From positions 11,408,001 to 11,472,000 of the forward strand of contig CM059621.1 of assembly GCA_030435675.1 (NCBI GenBank): a DNA stretch of 64,000 bases. Reading direction: 5' to 3'. The notes beneath the pieces are model-generated. The model had not been told where the DNA came from, made no database searches, and saw only the letters and a program-made list of their open reading frames with translations. The stretch is from Steinernema hermaphroditum. Lineage: Eukaryota > Nematoda > Chromadorea > Rhabditida > Steinernematidae. The translations under genes were made by a program, and so were the position numbers. Below, piece by piece: positions 15,401 to 25,758 of this stretch. Position 1 is the stretch's first letter. Every line of letters begins with the position of its first letter.

Positions 15401-18400
15401 ACGAGCACATCTGAGACCTGGGGCGAAAAAAAGGCGCCTTTTCCCACGGTCCTGGCTGGACAAGCGTGTGAATTCGACGGATCTGTTTGTTTTCGGAAGC
15501 CAAAAACTCGATTAGTGACCGATCAGCCAGCTCAGCGGGAACTCGAGTAGTTTGGAACGACGACCGGTCGCCTTTTTGACCTTCAAAGCGCGCGTTTTGT
15601 GCCGAATTATGACTCGGAACTCGCCCTCCGTCCGCCTTGGGGACTCCAGAAGCGAGAAAGAAACAAAGTGGTTCGATGTGTGCATAAGTGCTCCCGCCGC
15701 GATCGGCCCTAATCAGCTCGGGGTTCCCTCCGGTGAGTCAACGCACACGTTTCTGACATCAGAGGGCAAATAATTCGGCCGCGGGCAAATATTTTGCAAC
15801 TTCTCGGCCCTGCGCCGATCACGTGATCGGGCCCTCGTTAGGGCTACAGTACCCCAACGACGGCAGAGAACGTTCGCTCAGCGGGACGCCGCTTTTAAAA
15901 GCGCCTTAATCCCGCACCCCTCACGTCTTCCCTATTTACTTTTTGTGCGTTTTTTCGGCGCGGACCGTCCTCCACCTCTTCTTCTCTCTGTCAACACACG
16001 CCTCTCGAGGAGGAGAAGAAGCACCTCCCCCACACACAGCGACTCCGCTGTCACCGCCCGCAGACAGTCCGGCGTCCGCTATTCTTAGAGACCGTCCTTG
16101 GCCCCAGCCGAATCCGTTCTATGTCCCCCAGAATGCAGTGCGTCCCGCAGGTCCACCACCTCTCCGACATGTTCCACAACGTGTGGTGGGGCGACGACGC
16201 CAAGAAGCACGCCCGTGCCCCCTCGCTCGACTACGACGTCGAGGTCGCCTCCGACACCAGGTAATCTCGATCCTCGGGAATACGATACCCACTAGCCACC
16301 TCTGGGTTGGATTCTGACGACGTTGCTCAGCCTGCGTAGGATGTATGATTGTTGAAACATGATCCGTTTATCTGATTGAAGCCTAGTTCTGTAGTTCTTG
16401 CTCCCCTCATTGACTCATCGGTGGATTTCGTCACGTTCAGTGGGATCACGTAGGCCACATGTTTTTCTCACTCTTTGAAACTCGATCTCCTGCCATGTGG
16501 ACTTTCTCTGATCGATCGGCGCTACGTGATTTCCCGAGCACATCTCCTTATCATCTAACTCCTTTCTTCTAATTCCGAAACAAGTGGATGAACGTTTAAA
16601 GTCGCACTCACACATCTCCTCCAGGGGATCTTCGCCCTCTCGTCCCTCGCGAGAGGCGCTAATCGTCGCTAATCGCCTTGCGTCAGCGACTCATTAGGCG
16701 AGCGCCTTATCGCCGTTGTTGACACTTCCTTGCACAATTGCATATTTCCGCTGTCGCCTCTTCTCTCTCATCTCTGGTCGCCCCGGCGCGCGGCGAGATA
16801 AGCGCGTGGCGGCGCGTCACGCCACCCTCGGCGCCTGAGAATTGTTTCCGTTGTCCTCGGGCACCGAAAACAAAAAACGAATAATTCACGAGAGCGGCGG
16901 AGTTGTTTTGGCGCCGCGCGGGGCGAACTCCTCCTTCGAGGAGCCGGAATGCCGTCGGCGATCGATAAGCGGGCCGCAGAGAGCACTCATCAGTCAGTTA
17001 GCTATGTGCATGTGCTAGTCGTCGCTCGCCGGGAGGGCCAACGCGCCCGGTCGGCCCTGAGCTGTCCTAACTCCGCCACGGGACCCTTTTTCGTCCTCTG
17101 CGCGCCACCTCTGTAAATGCCCTCCAATTCGGAACGATTGTTTTCGGCCGCAAATCGGCCGTTGAAATGAAACAGTTGGCGCGTTTGTTTTCGCCCGAAA
17201 CCGCCCGTTTCGCCCAAATCCACTCGGTCGAAAATCTCTACTTCGCCCCGACGGCGCCAAAACAATCTAATTAGCCCGAATTCGCCAATTCGATTTGGCC
17301 GTTTTCGGGAGTTCCGGCGTTCTTTGGTCACTTAAACGGCGATCGTCGGCCCCACCAAAGTACATCTTCACCCTGTGGCCCTTCCTTATCGCGTCGATCG
17401 TCGGAAGAGTGCCAATTTGCATTCCCCGAGGAATTCTCGGAAAACGACTTTTTTGTTTACAACCACGGGTGGAATGTGCATCACTAGTATGGCTCTTCCG
17501 GAGGACGCCGACCTTCTTGTTTACAAATAAGTGGAGGCGGTTCCGAGAAAGGATTCCAGGAGGTGCCACCCCGGCCCCTTCCACTCGAGACCTTCGTGTC
17601 GGGACGCGCGTGTCCTCATCGCCTAATTGGTGCCGAATTATTCACACGTTCTGCAGCTGCCAACCCCAACTACCGTATACCTCTGATCTCTCCTCCTCAA
17701 GTGACTCTCGATGCGGCTTCCCTGAACGATGTCCTCTGCGGTTCACAACTTTTTCTGGCTCAGCAAAGAGGCCCTCTTGCTGCCGTAAGTGTTTGTCGGC
17801 GTCGGGTAACTATGCCCTATAAAATCGGGAACGACCCCGCCAGAGGAACAGCTGATCGAAGCGCTTCCCTAACCCCCCTCGGGGCGATTTTGAAAAACGG
17901 TGACGGATGGGAGTCGTTGGGGAGAGCAGAGACCGTTTCGATCAGCTGATTGGGCACCCTTATCAATCACCTTTTCGCCTAATCCGCCGAAAAGTGCCGC
18001 CAGCGAGGCGTGTCCCATTTACATATCCTGTTTTGGCGATCCGTGCACTTTCCCCGATCCGGCGCCTAACAATGGAAAACACGGCGATCGGACGGCCTTC
18101 ACTCACTCGATCGCCTCGTTCCCCGCCGGAGCATGGCCTCCGTCGCCCAATTCCGCGTCGCCACTCCGGTGCCCCAGCGACCCTTCTCGCTGATTCCGGA
18201 GCGGACCTGCCTGACGCCTCCTCCGATGCCCCCCAGCGCCATTCCCCAGCACCTCTCGCGCTTCTCGCCCTCGCCGCAGGTCATCCGAAGAAGACACTCC
18301 CTGGCCCCCGACTCAGCGCAGCCACGCCAAGTGGCCGCCAAGAACCTTCTTCGCTCACGACGATCTGTTGTTTTCAGCTCATCCACCAACCCAGCAGGGG

Positions 18401-19180
18401 CGAACTCTCAGATTGTCGCCATCGACCACAAGATCGAGCAGGCTATGGTGGGTCTCGATGTTTTCGGGGCACCTGGTGACTGTGGCTGTCTTTAGGATCT
18501 CGTCAAGACACACCTCATGTTCGCCGTGCGTGAAGAAGTCGACGTCCTCAGATCCCGCATTATGGAATTGGAGACTACGGTAAGCTTCCCGTACAGCTCT
18601 TTGTCAAAATGAGTCTCTGCTGACTGATTTGATTCTATGGATCCTTAAGTGATCTTCTCGAAAATCAATCAAATAGGTCCCGTTCTGAAAAAAGAATGTT
18701 GTTTTTCGAAGGTTTCGAAAACGAGGACGAGGCTGTTTTAAGCTATCATTCGAAGAACGTAGACAGACAGGGTGTCCCTAAAAGGGTAACTAGACAGAAG
18801 TCTGGAATGTCATTTCCCTGCGCATCCAATCGTGAGACCGGTCGGAAAACGAAAAATGAAAGAAACCAACCGATATCACAGGTCTGAATTTCTGAATGAC
18901 ATTCTATGTTCTGTCTAGATGCTCTTTTTGGGCCACCCTTTGTTTGGGATAAGAACTAAAAAGGGCCTTTAGCTACCTTAGCTCGTAGAAGTGTTTCGGA
19001 AAACATGTCACAAAAGGACCACCTGACATTCGGCGAAAAACCGCGATCTCTGCTCGTCGTTGCATAATTCATGACCGCTTTCGCTTTCAGGTGATCCAGC
19101 TCGAAGCGGAGAACGCGATCCTGCGGGAACACGTCCCCGCTGACATCTTGGCAAAGATGAACATGCAGCCGTCCGTCTGA
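3427..19180 (+). CDS. tsct-1: TSC22-domain (bunched-like) protein, long isoform
   Basis: The model joins nine exons: 3427-3697, 9130-9257, 9301-9430, 12355-12521, 12591-12807, 13629-13851, 18378-18447, 18496-18579 and 19091-19180. All phases agree and give 459 residues. The C-terminal exons encode the TSC22 box (AIDHKIEQAM, then DLVKTHLMFAVREEV) and a leucine zipper ending HVPADILAKMNMQPSV. These are diagnostic of the TSC22D/GILZ/bunched family of dimerising regulators. The 9.1-9.4 kb exons carry the second conserved long-isoform motif (SRFK, then HYKRGRWHCHDFYDEG). The middle is low-complexity Ser/Pro/Thr. The 13.6 kb exon (INGRISPSDLISNYGLERSL) is also conserved in character. Family members act in growth and stress signalling through zipper dimers. 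Exons 12355-12807 begin and end in phase 1 and so could be skipped. The family call is secure; the exact exon combination is inferred. Confidence 0.85.
4410..4525 (+). repeat. dispersed repeat, copy 1
   Basis: About 115 bp resembling 63325-63425 in the same orientation. Shared blocks in order are CGAATCAAC, ACGCCGTG, GTATCACACC, GGTCTTCTTCTGGCTTC and CAGAGTC. This copy has a short extra segment before the CTTCTTCTGG block. It lies in the first intron of the TSC22 gene. Confidence 0.55.
6267..6348 (+). CDS. tsct-1: alternative first coding exon of the TSC22 gene
   Basis: An ATG with an A-rich context (GCCAAAATGG) opens 27 codons (MGEEAVDQSASLGQLNLSLS and on) that end at a good donor (GTAAGA, GT at 6349) in phase 1. 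That is the phase required by the shared acceptors at 9130, 12355 and 13629. Joined to the full downstream set it gives about 396 residues. The short acidic, Ser/Leu-rich peptide looks like a typical isoform-specific N-terminus. It is supported by codon sense, start context, donor and phase, but not by homology. Confidence 0.5.
7628..7823 (+). CDS. tsct-1: alternative first coding exon of the TSC22 gene
   Basis: ATG at 7628 opens 65 codons of GC-rich reading frame. It starts MFCSTRHVLAAAWKRACAAL, runs through a Lys/Arg stretch and a Pro/Thr stretch, and ends in an acidic tail (ERLCEDYEDLGVTTG). The donor is GTAGGC, with GT at 7824. The exon ends in phase 1, like the 3427 and 6267 exons, so it can splice to 9130 to give an isoform of about 434 residues. 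The N-terminus is basic and amphipathic. I did not recognise it from other species. Confidence 0.5.
12369..12807 (+). CDS. tsct-1: Ser/Pro-rich exon pair of the TSC22 gene, possible internal start
   Basis: Exon 12355-12521 follows a CTTTCAG acceptor. Exon 12591-12807 follows CCTTCCAG. The intron between them is 69 nt and in frame. Together they encode a Pro/Ser/Thr-rich linker (SSTLAAPSRLNSS; PPPPPTVTPVVTPAPTP). ATG at 12369 is 14 nt inside the first exon, so the pair can be internal (acceptor phase 1, matching 9430) or can start an isoform of its own. The donor at 12808 (GTAAAC) leaves phase 1, matching the acceptor at 13629. Confidence 0.6.
15888..15903 (+). promoter_or_regulatory. possible core promoter element for the 16.1 kb start
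   Basis: The palindrome CGCTTTTAAAAGCG contains a TATA-like TTTTAAAA core about 220 nt upstream of the alternative ATG at 16121. The DNA between is GC-rich and pyrimidine-rich. It is the most promoter-like element seen just upstream of that exon. No transcription start can be read from sequence alone. Confidence 0.25.
16121..19180 (+). CDS. tsct-1: TSC22-domain protein, short isoform from the 16.1 kb start
   Basis: First exon 16121-16260 encodes 46 codons (MSPRMQCVPQVHHLSDMFHN and on, ending EVASDT plus a split Ser). It ends in phase 2 at a GTAATC donor. The only TSC22 exon accepting phase 2 is 18378-18447, followed by 18496-18579 and 19091-19180, giving 127 residues. Short TSC22 proteins such as GILZ and TSC22D1 short forms have about this length: a brief N-terminus followed by the TSC box and zipper. 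The phase change relative to the long-isoform first exons, together with the matching single acceptor, is good evidence that this exon is real. The first methionine is assumed; an in-frame second one lies four codons on. Confidence 0.65.
18133..19180 (+). CDS. tsct-1: TSC22-domain protein, short isoform from the 18.1 kb start
   Basis: ATG at 18133 opens a frame that runs without interruption through 18377 into the TSC-box exon. Exons are 18133-18447, 18496-18579 and 19091-19180, giving 162 residues. The extra N-terminus is Pro/Ser/Arg-rich (TCLTPPPMPPSAIPQHLSRF; VIRRRHSLAPDS) and contains RRHSLA, a basophilic-kinase-like and 14-3-3-like motif by pattern. The continuous open frame across the acceptor at 18378 suggests a separate promoter just upstream, as is usual for short TSC22 forms. 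Confidence 0.55.
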
Positions 19181-19538
19181 ACCACACCCGCTTCCCAAGA
19201 CCGATCGTAGTCGCCGCTCCTGTAAATACCGTAACCCAACTCACTCACTCCCGCATCGACTGTCCCCTCCGTCATACGGTTTCTCCGACGTTTTCTCCAT
19301 AGCGCTCTATATTGTGATTATCTCCGAGTTGTTCGACCGGGTTCTCGTGTACAGTACCCCTCCCTCCCGCCACCCAGATCCCCACCTAGCTGTCTAGACT
19401 TCTATCTCGCGCATTTCCACGACTTCTTCGTTGGTTCTTACCTCTTGTACTATTTTATTCGGCGCCCTTCGGCGTCTCCACTTGCCACACTTAAGTGATT
19501 GTTGTCGGACGCGTGACGCGTCCTCTGGACAGATATTG

Positions 19539-19544
19539 AATAAA
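19539..19544 (+). terminator. polyadenylation signal of the TSC22 gene
   Basis: A canonical AATAAA lies 359 nt after the shared stop codon at 19178-19180. The DNA between has no ORF of note and fits a 3' UTR. Confidence 0.6.
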
Positions 19545-19599
19545 CGATGAACTGACTGTCGTCGTCTGTTTTCGACGGAAACTAGAGGACAGCTCGGAT

Positions 19600-21380
19600 T
19601 AGAGCAGCGAAATCCATTGTTTGGGTGGGGAAGCCACGATTTGTGACACTGTTTTCACACAGATTGTCGCTGATCTCTCTGAACGGCGATCGATTGGCCG
19701 AAAGGAGAAATCGATTTTAGGGTTCCGCCCGACTACAGTGCTTCACATACACACAAATATCGAATAGAATGGGTATGAAACGAAGTTAGATCTGCTCTGT
19801 ATTGGCTCGATCCGTTTTCTTTCAATCAGCTTTTTGTGCTATAATCCATTTCAGTTTCAGGAACGTTCCTCGTTTGTTTGGACATCTGCTCGAAAAGGGA
19901 TCTTTGTCACCGCCACACCCAGTGTATTTATAGCCATCCTTGTCAGCAGAGTCCCTGTAACAGGACCACCAATTGGTGGTTAGCTTTGATTTCCGCAAAC
20001 AATTCGTGTTTTGGGCAAATACGTGAATCCGAAAATAGAGTCGGATTCGCAGATAAAAGGACAAATATTGGAATAACAACTGCTGCAGTGGAAGTCGATA
20101 AGGAGGCGATGTAGACAGGAAGGGGACTGCGGGGAGAAAAAAAGAAGTTTTGGCGGAAGATGTCAGAAGTTATGATTGGAGGGTGAGTGATGGTGAGAGA
20201 GCGACGACGGCACCGACTTCGGGAAGGCACTCAAGGAATAGATCAGATTTGTGATCTTCGATTCAGTGGCAACATAAAGGGCTTATGGTGACAAACTGTG
20301 ATACAAAATATTATTCCTATAGTGAGTATCCCATAAAGAGATCGTGTGCGCTGAAACATTTTGAAAAAATCTGAGAAAATTATATATCTCACACAGTAGA
20401 TAGATTCTATGAACAACCACTTAAGAGAGCGACGCAATCCACTATGTCGGACACATCCATAAATCAACGCGAACCACAAACCTCGACATCAGCGATCGTG
20501 AGAAAGACGGACTCTGGCTCTCTGACCAAGGGCCTGTTCAAAGGCATTCAAAAGACTTGTCAATTGCAAAACGTGCCGAAAAAAAGTGCTCTCTGCTTCA
20601 ATTTTTGTGCGAAAGACACAAAATCCATCGCCAGTCGAATCACAAATCGAGCTCTCGATTTTGAAAGTGTGAGAGATCAAAAAGCGAGCCTAACTTCTCT
20701 TCACCAACTGCTTTGATGGTTCCGCCAAAAAGTTGTTTTGACTTGTGGGTGAGTGTTCTCTGATCCAGAGTGCGGGAACTGCGATGAGCATAGAGTGACC
20801 ACGACTTCACCTTCTCGTATCAAAGGCGCCTTGCGACGTCCCATATATGAACCAGAAAAGAAGAGGTCTTCTGCATGCTTCGGCTGGAGACAATATCTTA
20901 GAAAAGCGATCGGCGGTCCTATCAGATGAGCAAACTGAAACATAATTTGACTGAATTTTGACAGAAGACTTAATTTGCTGAAGATACTGGAGCACGAGTG
21001 AATTTCAATAGAAGCCTTCAAAAGCTCCTTTAGCATCAATTCTTAGGTATTCCAACTTTCAGCATCCATTTATTCATTTTAAATCGCGACACCAGAATGC
21101 TGAGCTTCATCTCACTGGAAACTTTCATCATCAGAAGCTCCTTTATCATCAATTTACGAGTCGAATGAGAGACAACGGCCATCAAAAGCCTGACATGTCA
21201 TTCGCATTCAACATCCGTAAATGTTCTACATGTTCGCCGGGTAACAGATCTCCGTTTTTAGGGTGACTAGCGACTGACCTCCATGATCGATCGCTCCGTT
21301 AATCTGATCACGTTTTAATCGCGGTTCTTTCGCTTTCGCCTTCAATTCCGCCTAATGTTACAGGCAGAAAGGGCTTTTCC
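19600..21380. other. intergenic region between the TSC22 and DNase II-like genes
   Basis: Apart from one doubtful small ORF (listed separately) I see no coding exon, RNA gene or clear repeat. Several scattered GATA-type sites occur, as expected by chance in this composition. Confidence 0.4.
20444..20716 (+). CDS. doubtful small single-exon ORF, 90 residues
   Basis: ATG at 20444 opens a 90-residue hydrophilic frame (MSDTSINQREPQTSTSAIVR and on) rich in Ser, Thr and Lys. It has no signal peptide or membrane segment. A TATA-like ATTATATATC lies about 60 nt upstream. No splice donor or family resemblance supports it, and ORFs of this size occur by chance elsewhere in the window. It may be a small lineage-specific gene or noise. 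Confidence 0.2.
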   Translation: MSDTSINQREPQTSTSAIVRKTDSGSLTKGLFKGIQKTCQLQNVPKKSALCFNFCAKDTKSIASRITNRALDFESVRDQKASLTSLHQLL

Positions 21381-21387
21381 ATTACAG

Positions 21388-22853
21388 ATGAGGTTGGATC
21401 TCTCCTTTCTTCTGGCCTCCGCTCTTCTCCCCCTCCTCTGCCATTCTTTCGCCTGCCTCGACGGTAAGGGTGCCATCCACTCCTGGTATGTGCAAATAAA
21501 TATTTGAGTCCACCCTCTTTCATATTAGGTGGCTTATTCGCCAAATCCCCGAAGTGTCCGAACCGGCGGTGTACAGGCTAGGCGCTGATCTACGGAAGGG
21601 CACTTACTTCTTCCTCACCGAAGGAAACCAGAATCCCACCAGATTCCATCCCACGAAAATTCAGTCGCAGAGAAACGTAAGTGTGTTACTGGTTCTGTTA
21701 GCGATTTGGCCCGAATTTGGATGTGCAGATCCTAGTTTTCATAGAGATATGAGAGTGCTCCTATAGGATCTGCGTCTTTTCAAGTATTTTCAATCCTTTC
21801 CTTATGCACGTTCTTAGAATCCTCTGATGGGAACGCTGTGGCCTTTCTTCGGAAATGGCAGCGAAGAACACAGTGAAGATACGTTCTTGGTCACCTACAA
21901 CGATCGTGGATTTCCCCAAAACGACTCCGGAGTCAGCAGAGGTGTGAGCCCTCAACGCAGACCTCTAATCAACCTCTAGGCTTTGTGATGTACTCTCAGA
22001 AGGCGCGGCGGGGTGTATGGATCATCCACAGCGCAGAGGAATTTCCGAATCTTTTCGAGGAAGACGGCGAGTTCTTCATGGACTCTGTGATCCCCCCGAG
22101 CATGCTCAGAAAGGGACAGACCTTCTTGTGCCTCAGTTTTCTGGAGCACGAGTTGCCCAAGATGGTGGAGATTCTTAGAACGACCAAACCCGCCATCGTC
22201 TACTCCCACGTTGGAGATAGCGTCGAGGAGTTCCTGTTTCTGAAAGAGGTCCTTTTCGTAAACATTTCTTTGTGATCTCTTCATTTTAGGGGAGCATCGG
22301 GGAAGAGAATAGGGAAACGAGCTCTGGCACCGTGTCCAGATTCCAAATAGCCGACGGATCCGTCTTCGACGTTTTTCTCAAGAGCGGGGGAGAGAGGTTC
22401 GACGTGTACTCAAACTTCGTAGCGCCCTTCTACGAGACCGACCTCGTGGTCCAGTCCTCTGTCCTGCAGCCTGAGTTCGTGGACAACGTGAAGCTTTCGA
22501 TGGATGGATGCGAAGGGCAGTACAAAGTGACCAACGTGACGACCACCGCCGTGAGTTCCCTTATCTTTTGGATCTTTGTCACCTCTTAGTTCAAAATTTA
22601 GTTCGGAAATTATCTGACGTTCGACTACGCTCACCTCAAAGACAACTCAAAATATGCGATCACCGAAAATGGACACGTCTGCATCGGAGACTTCGACAGA
22701 AAGGTACATAGATTCACTTCTAGCTGCACGAACACACTCTTTTAGTTCTGGCACCTCGACAAGCCAGGAGTAGTCGCGTGCACAAAGAGCAAAAGGGGCG
22801 TCTACAGTCATTTCGTGGCCAGCGTGCAAAGGACGTCCTCTTGCCGGCGCTAA
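21388..22853 (+). CDS. DNase II-family protein lacking two family histidines, probable pseudoenzyme
   Basis: Seven exons (21388-21485, 21529-21676, 21818-21941, 21980-22248, 22290-22550, 22602-22703, 22746-22853) close in phase to 369 residues, the usual DNase II length. A signal peptide (MRLDLSFLLASALLPLLCHS) is followed by the family start CLDGKGAIHSWWLIRQIP, then VTYND, GVWIIHSAEEFP, GQTFLCLSF, and near the end DNSKYAITENGHVCIGDFDR. DNase II is the lysosomal/secreted acid endonuclease that clears DNA of dead cells (nuc-1, crn-6 and crn-7 in C. elegans). Its catalytic motifs are GHTKG, a His before SVP, and DHSKW. Here the first reads GVSRG and the third DNSKY, so two of three histidines are gone; only the middle one (WIIHS) remains. 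N-glycosylation sequons are present (NGS, NDS, NVT). Five introns are only 38-51 nt. The ATG directly follows an ATTACAG acceptor, possibly a trans-splice site. Confidence 0.85.
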
Positions 22854-24983
22854 CCATCACCTCCTGAAGAACATCGTCTCCACCTTCTCGACTATCTCCC
22901 CACAGTTCATGTTCCTCGTGATCTAGAATCATCTCAGTTCGTGCTTTAATCCCTCTCCTTGCCTTCTCTGTCTTCACGGTCCTCTTCGGTGGCTCCGAGA
23001 GTCTTCCACTTTGCAGTCTCCGCGCGAGAGTCCGTGTGATCACATCTGACTATGTGTTGAATAGAAGTGTTTCGCATCCCTACCGAATCGTTCGGAATCG
23101 TCGAGGGAGCCGAAGTAGACGATGGAGGTGAACATCTTGATGATCGCTGGGTCTATGTCGTCGGAGGTGGAGAGGCCGACTACTTGGACGAAGGGATTCG
23201 CCATCAAGGAGGAGAGAAGACTTCGATACGTTTTCTGAAAGCACCATCTGAGGTTGTACGAGAACGTGGCTTGCCTTCGTTGTGGTCTTCGATGAGTGCG
23301 ACGAAGACTTGAAGAGCTCCAGATTCCTGATTTCGACGACACAGTAGGCGTCGTCCCGTGCGAACTGAACTCGAAATCAGTTCAATTCAAACACAGTTCA
23401 ATCTCTTTTCCCCACCTGCACGATCTTCTGACAGATCTTCTGTCGTCCCATCGACTTATTTGTGAAACTCTTCTTGTCCAACCTGAGGAGAGTCGCTCTC
23501 AAGAAGTGCGCCAGTGCCTCGGTCCAAGAAGATCGGCCCGATTTGGGTCGTCCGACGAAGAGGACGTGGTTTCTTTTGAGAGTTGTGTTCTCGAAAGCGG
23601 ATAGAGCTTAAAAAAGATAAAGCGCATCTTCAAGGGCCATCTCTACCGTGTGGAATGGCTACCGTAGCCAACATATAGGATCGTAAATCGAAAATGACCG
23701 AATGGGATGACTTCGACGTTGACTTGACGACAACTTTGACGGGAACCAAGGAGAAGAGATCGATTTGTGGACAGAGAGCGACGCCGACGGAGACGAGGGT
23801 TTCGAAGTTGGACTCTGTGTGCTCGGAAAAGACTGGAAGAAGAAGGTTCATATGTGGGCAGGGATGTACCGTTCGGAGGGAGTGTCTCATCGGCGTCGTT
23901 TTCGTCTTTCTCCACGATGAAGTAGTTGGACTTGAGATACTCCAGGACATCACTCAGATTCATCTTGAAAGCGCACATCTCCGGTGGAACGTGCACCTTC
24001 ATCTCCTTGGGCGATGTCTTCGGCGAGTTCAAGGAGAGAAGGAGTCCTTTCGTGCTGAGACCCAACGCAGAGTGTTCCTGATCTCGCATCCTTCGAGTTT
24101 CTTTCCGAGCCAAGTAGCCCCGAGTGATCTGAGAGGGGATGTAAGGGTGCAGATCGTGGGTGCCTACCGCCTGGATTCGGACGATCGCCTTGTTAGGGTC
24201 CAGAGCTTCCTTGCTTTTGTAGAGTCCGATCGCCTTCTGGCGCACTTCTTGTAGGTATCGTCGACGGGCTTTCGACTGATAGACTGGAAGGAACATCTAA
24301 GGAATGGTGTTGACTCACTTCTTTCGATGCTCTGAACGATGTGGCAGGCCTCGTCGATGGTCATGTTCTTCATCTGCTCCTCTTCCTAGAAAACGTACAG
24401 GCTCAAGGCGCCATTTCTGCGCACCTCTTCTATCTCGGGCAACTCCAGCTCGATGATCGCCTCCTGCTCGTGCAGTTGCTGCTGAATCATCAGTTGAAGC
24501 TGCAGATTCTCTACAGTATCTCTCCGTTTTTCGAACAGAAACTGCCGATTGGTGTGGAGATGGCCCGAATAGAAGTAGATCTCTGCGTGGTCCTGAAAGT
24601 TGGAGTCGATTCTGTTGGTGGACAGGGGCTCTTTACTGGTGTGCATCCAAAGTAGATCAGCTTCTGGTGCCATTTCTTGAAGACAAAGTTGGAAAGGTTG
24701 ATGAACTCCGAGCTGAAGAAGTGGGAAGCAATCTGAGAGACTTGAAGAAAGACAAGTTTGTTGGCGCTCGAAGGGTCGATTTGGATTTTTGCGTCGAGAA
24801 GGCGAAGAAGCTGCGAGAACAGGAGATACTTCTGGATGACCACGTTGTACAGCTTGGTTTTCTAAAAGCAGATTTTAAGCGACATGGCAGTCACAGAGTC
24901 TTTGCATTTTTAGGGACGATTCTCTTCTCTTCGAAGTCGACGAGCCGTTGGAGGCAGTCGAGCACCTTCTGCTTGCACTGCAT
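22854..24983 (-). CDS. IQ-motif and AAA-like protein resembling IQCA1/DRC11 (ends unresolved)
   Basis: Exons read on the minus strand: 24983-24918, 24861-24637, 24592-24425, 24385-24319, 24283-24168, 24128-23870, 23832-23647, 23606-23416, 23364-23266, 23234-23084, then from 23045 down. All joined phases agree. The N-terminal half is helical (KTKLYNVVIQKYLLFSQLLR) and includes MTIDEACHIVQSIER. An IQ motif follows (IVRIQAITRGYLARKETRRM) just before QEHSALGL, the order seen in IQCA1/DRC11. An AAA-like part begins VLFVGRPKSGRSS, then DDAYCVVEIRNLELF and NPFVQVVGLSTSDDIDPAII. DRC11 is a nexin-dynein regulatory complex subunit of motile axonemes. The Walker A lysine position is arginine (GRPKSGRS), so ATP binding is doubtful. 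The 31-nt intron at 23235-23265 is the weakest join. The true start and the 3' end are unresolved; an open frame continues to 22720, antisense to the DNase II-like gene. Confidence 0.6.
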
Positions 24984-25442
24984 TAGGAGAGACGTCGATC
25001 TAAAGGGAGCAGAGGAGCCACGAGGCAGAGAGTGAAGTCATCTGTGAAATGCCAAGAGAGATTTAGGTCCGGCCCGCAATATCCATTGATCGAGAAGTAG
25101 CACGGGTCTGTGAATGTTGTTATTGTCACTGTCGACGCGTTTCCCTAGCGGCGAGGAGGATGGATAGGAACTCCATTTGCTGCTGGACAACGTACCGTGA
25201 AAGGACATTTTTTGAATACCTCTTGTTATTTCAGCTGGAAGGGCTGTCTAGGATGGACACGTCATCTTCACAGACGTGACACTGTGGTCGAGCCCTAGCA
25301 GGTATCCACGGAAAAGCGTGGACCAGATCGATTTGTGACAAATACGACCAGTTTATGCACGTGTCCACACGAAGAGAACGGCTGAACTAACGTCAAGCCC
25401 CATAAAACCTCGATTCAGAGGCACTTCCTTCATCATCCAGCA

Positions 25443-25601
25443 ATGAAGTTCTTCGCTTTCTTCCTCGCCTTCTTCTTCGCCTTCTTCGCCTTGACCTTCG
25501 CCGCGGACCCTAAGAAAGAAGCTCTTGGACCGTGCGTCGCTGGAGAATGCCCCCCTGGCTTCGAGTGCCTTGAAAAGCTTTGCTACCAGAAGAACGACTA
25601 A
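25443..25601 (+). CDS. small secreted four-cysteine peptide, 52 residues
   Basis: A single-exon frame starts at 25443. It opens with a Phe-rich hydrophobic signal peptide (MKFFAFFLAFFFAFFALTFA) encoded by near-repeats of TTCTTCGCC. The predicted mature peptide has about 32 residues: ADPKKEALGP, then a four-cysteine core CVAGECPPGFECLEKLC with spacing C-x4-C-x5-C-x4-C, then a short tail. A TATA-like CATAAAA lies about 45 nt upstream. Short Cys-rich secreted peptides with a CPPGFxC core are common in nematodes, sometimes immune-induced; no function can be assigned here. It stands alone on the + strand between the minus-strand IQ/AAA gene and the DB gene. Confidence 0.65.
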   Translation: MKFFAFFLAFFFAFFALTFAADPKKEALGPCVAGECPPGFECLEKLCYQKND

Positions 25602-25758
25602 TAGTTTCCGTGCAATCCTCTCTGCTGTGAAATGTCTCTCTTATCGCATAAACCTGCTTGTAATCGAATGTCACGCTACTCCGTTTTTTAGCCAGGGTGA
25701 TAACTAGTATCGGAAGCCCGTTTGCGGATGTTTGCAAAGAAGTGTTACTGTAACATAT

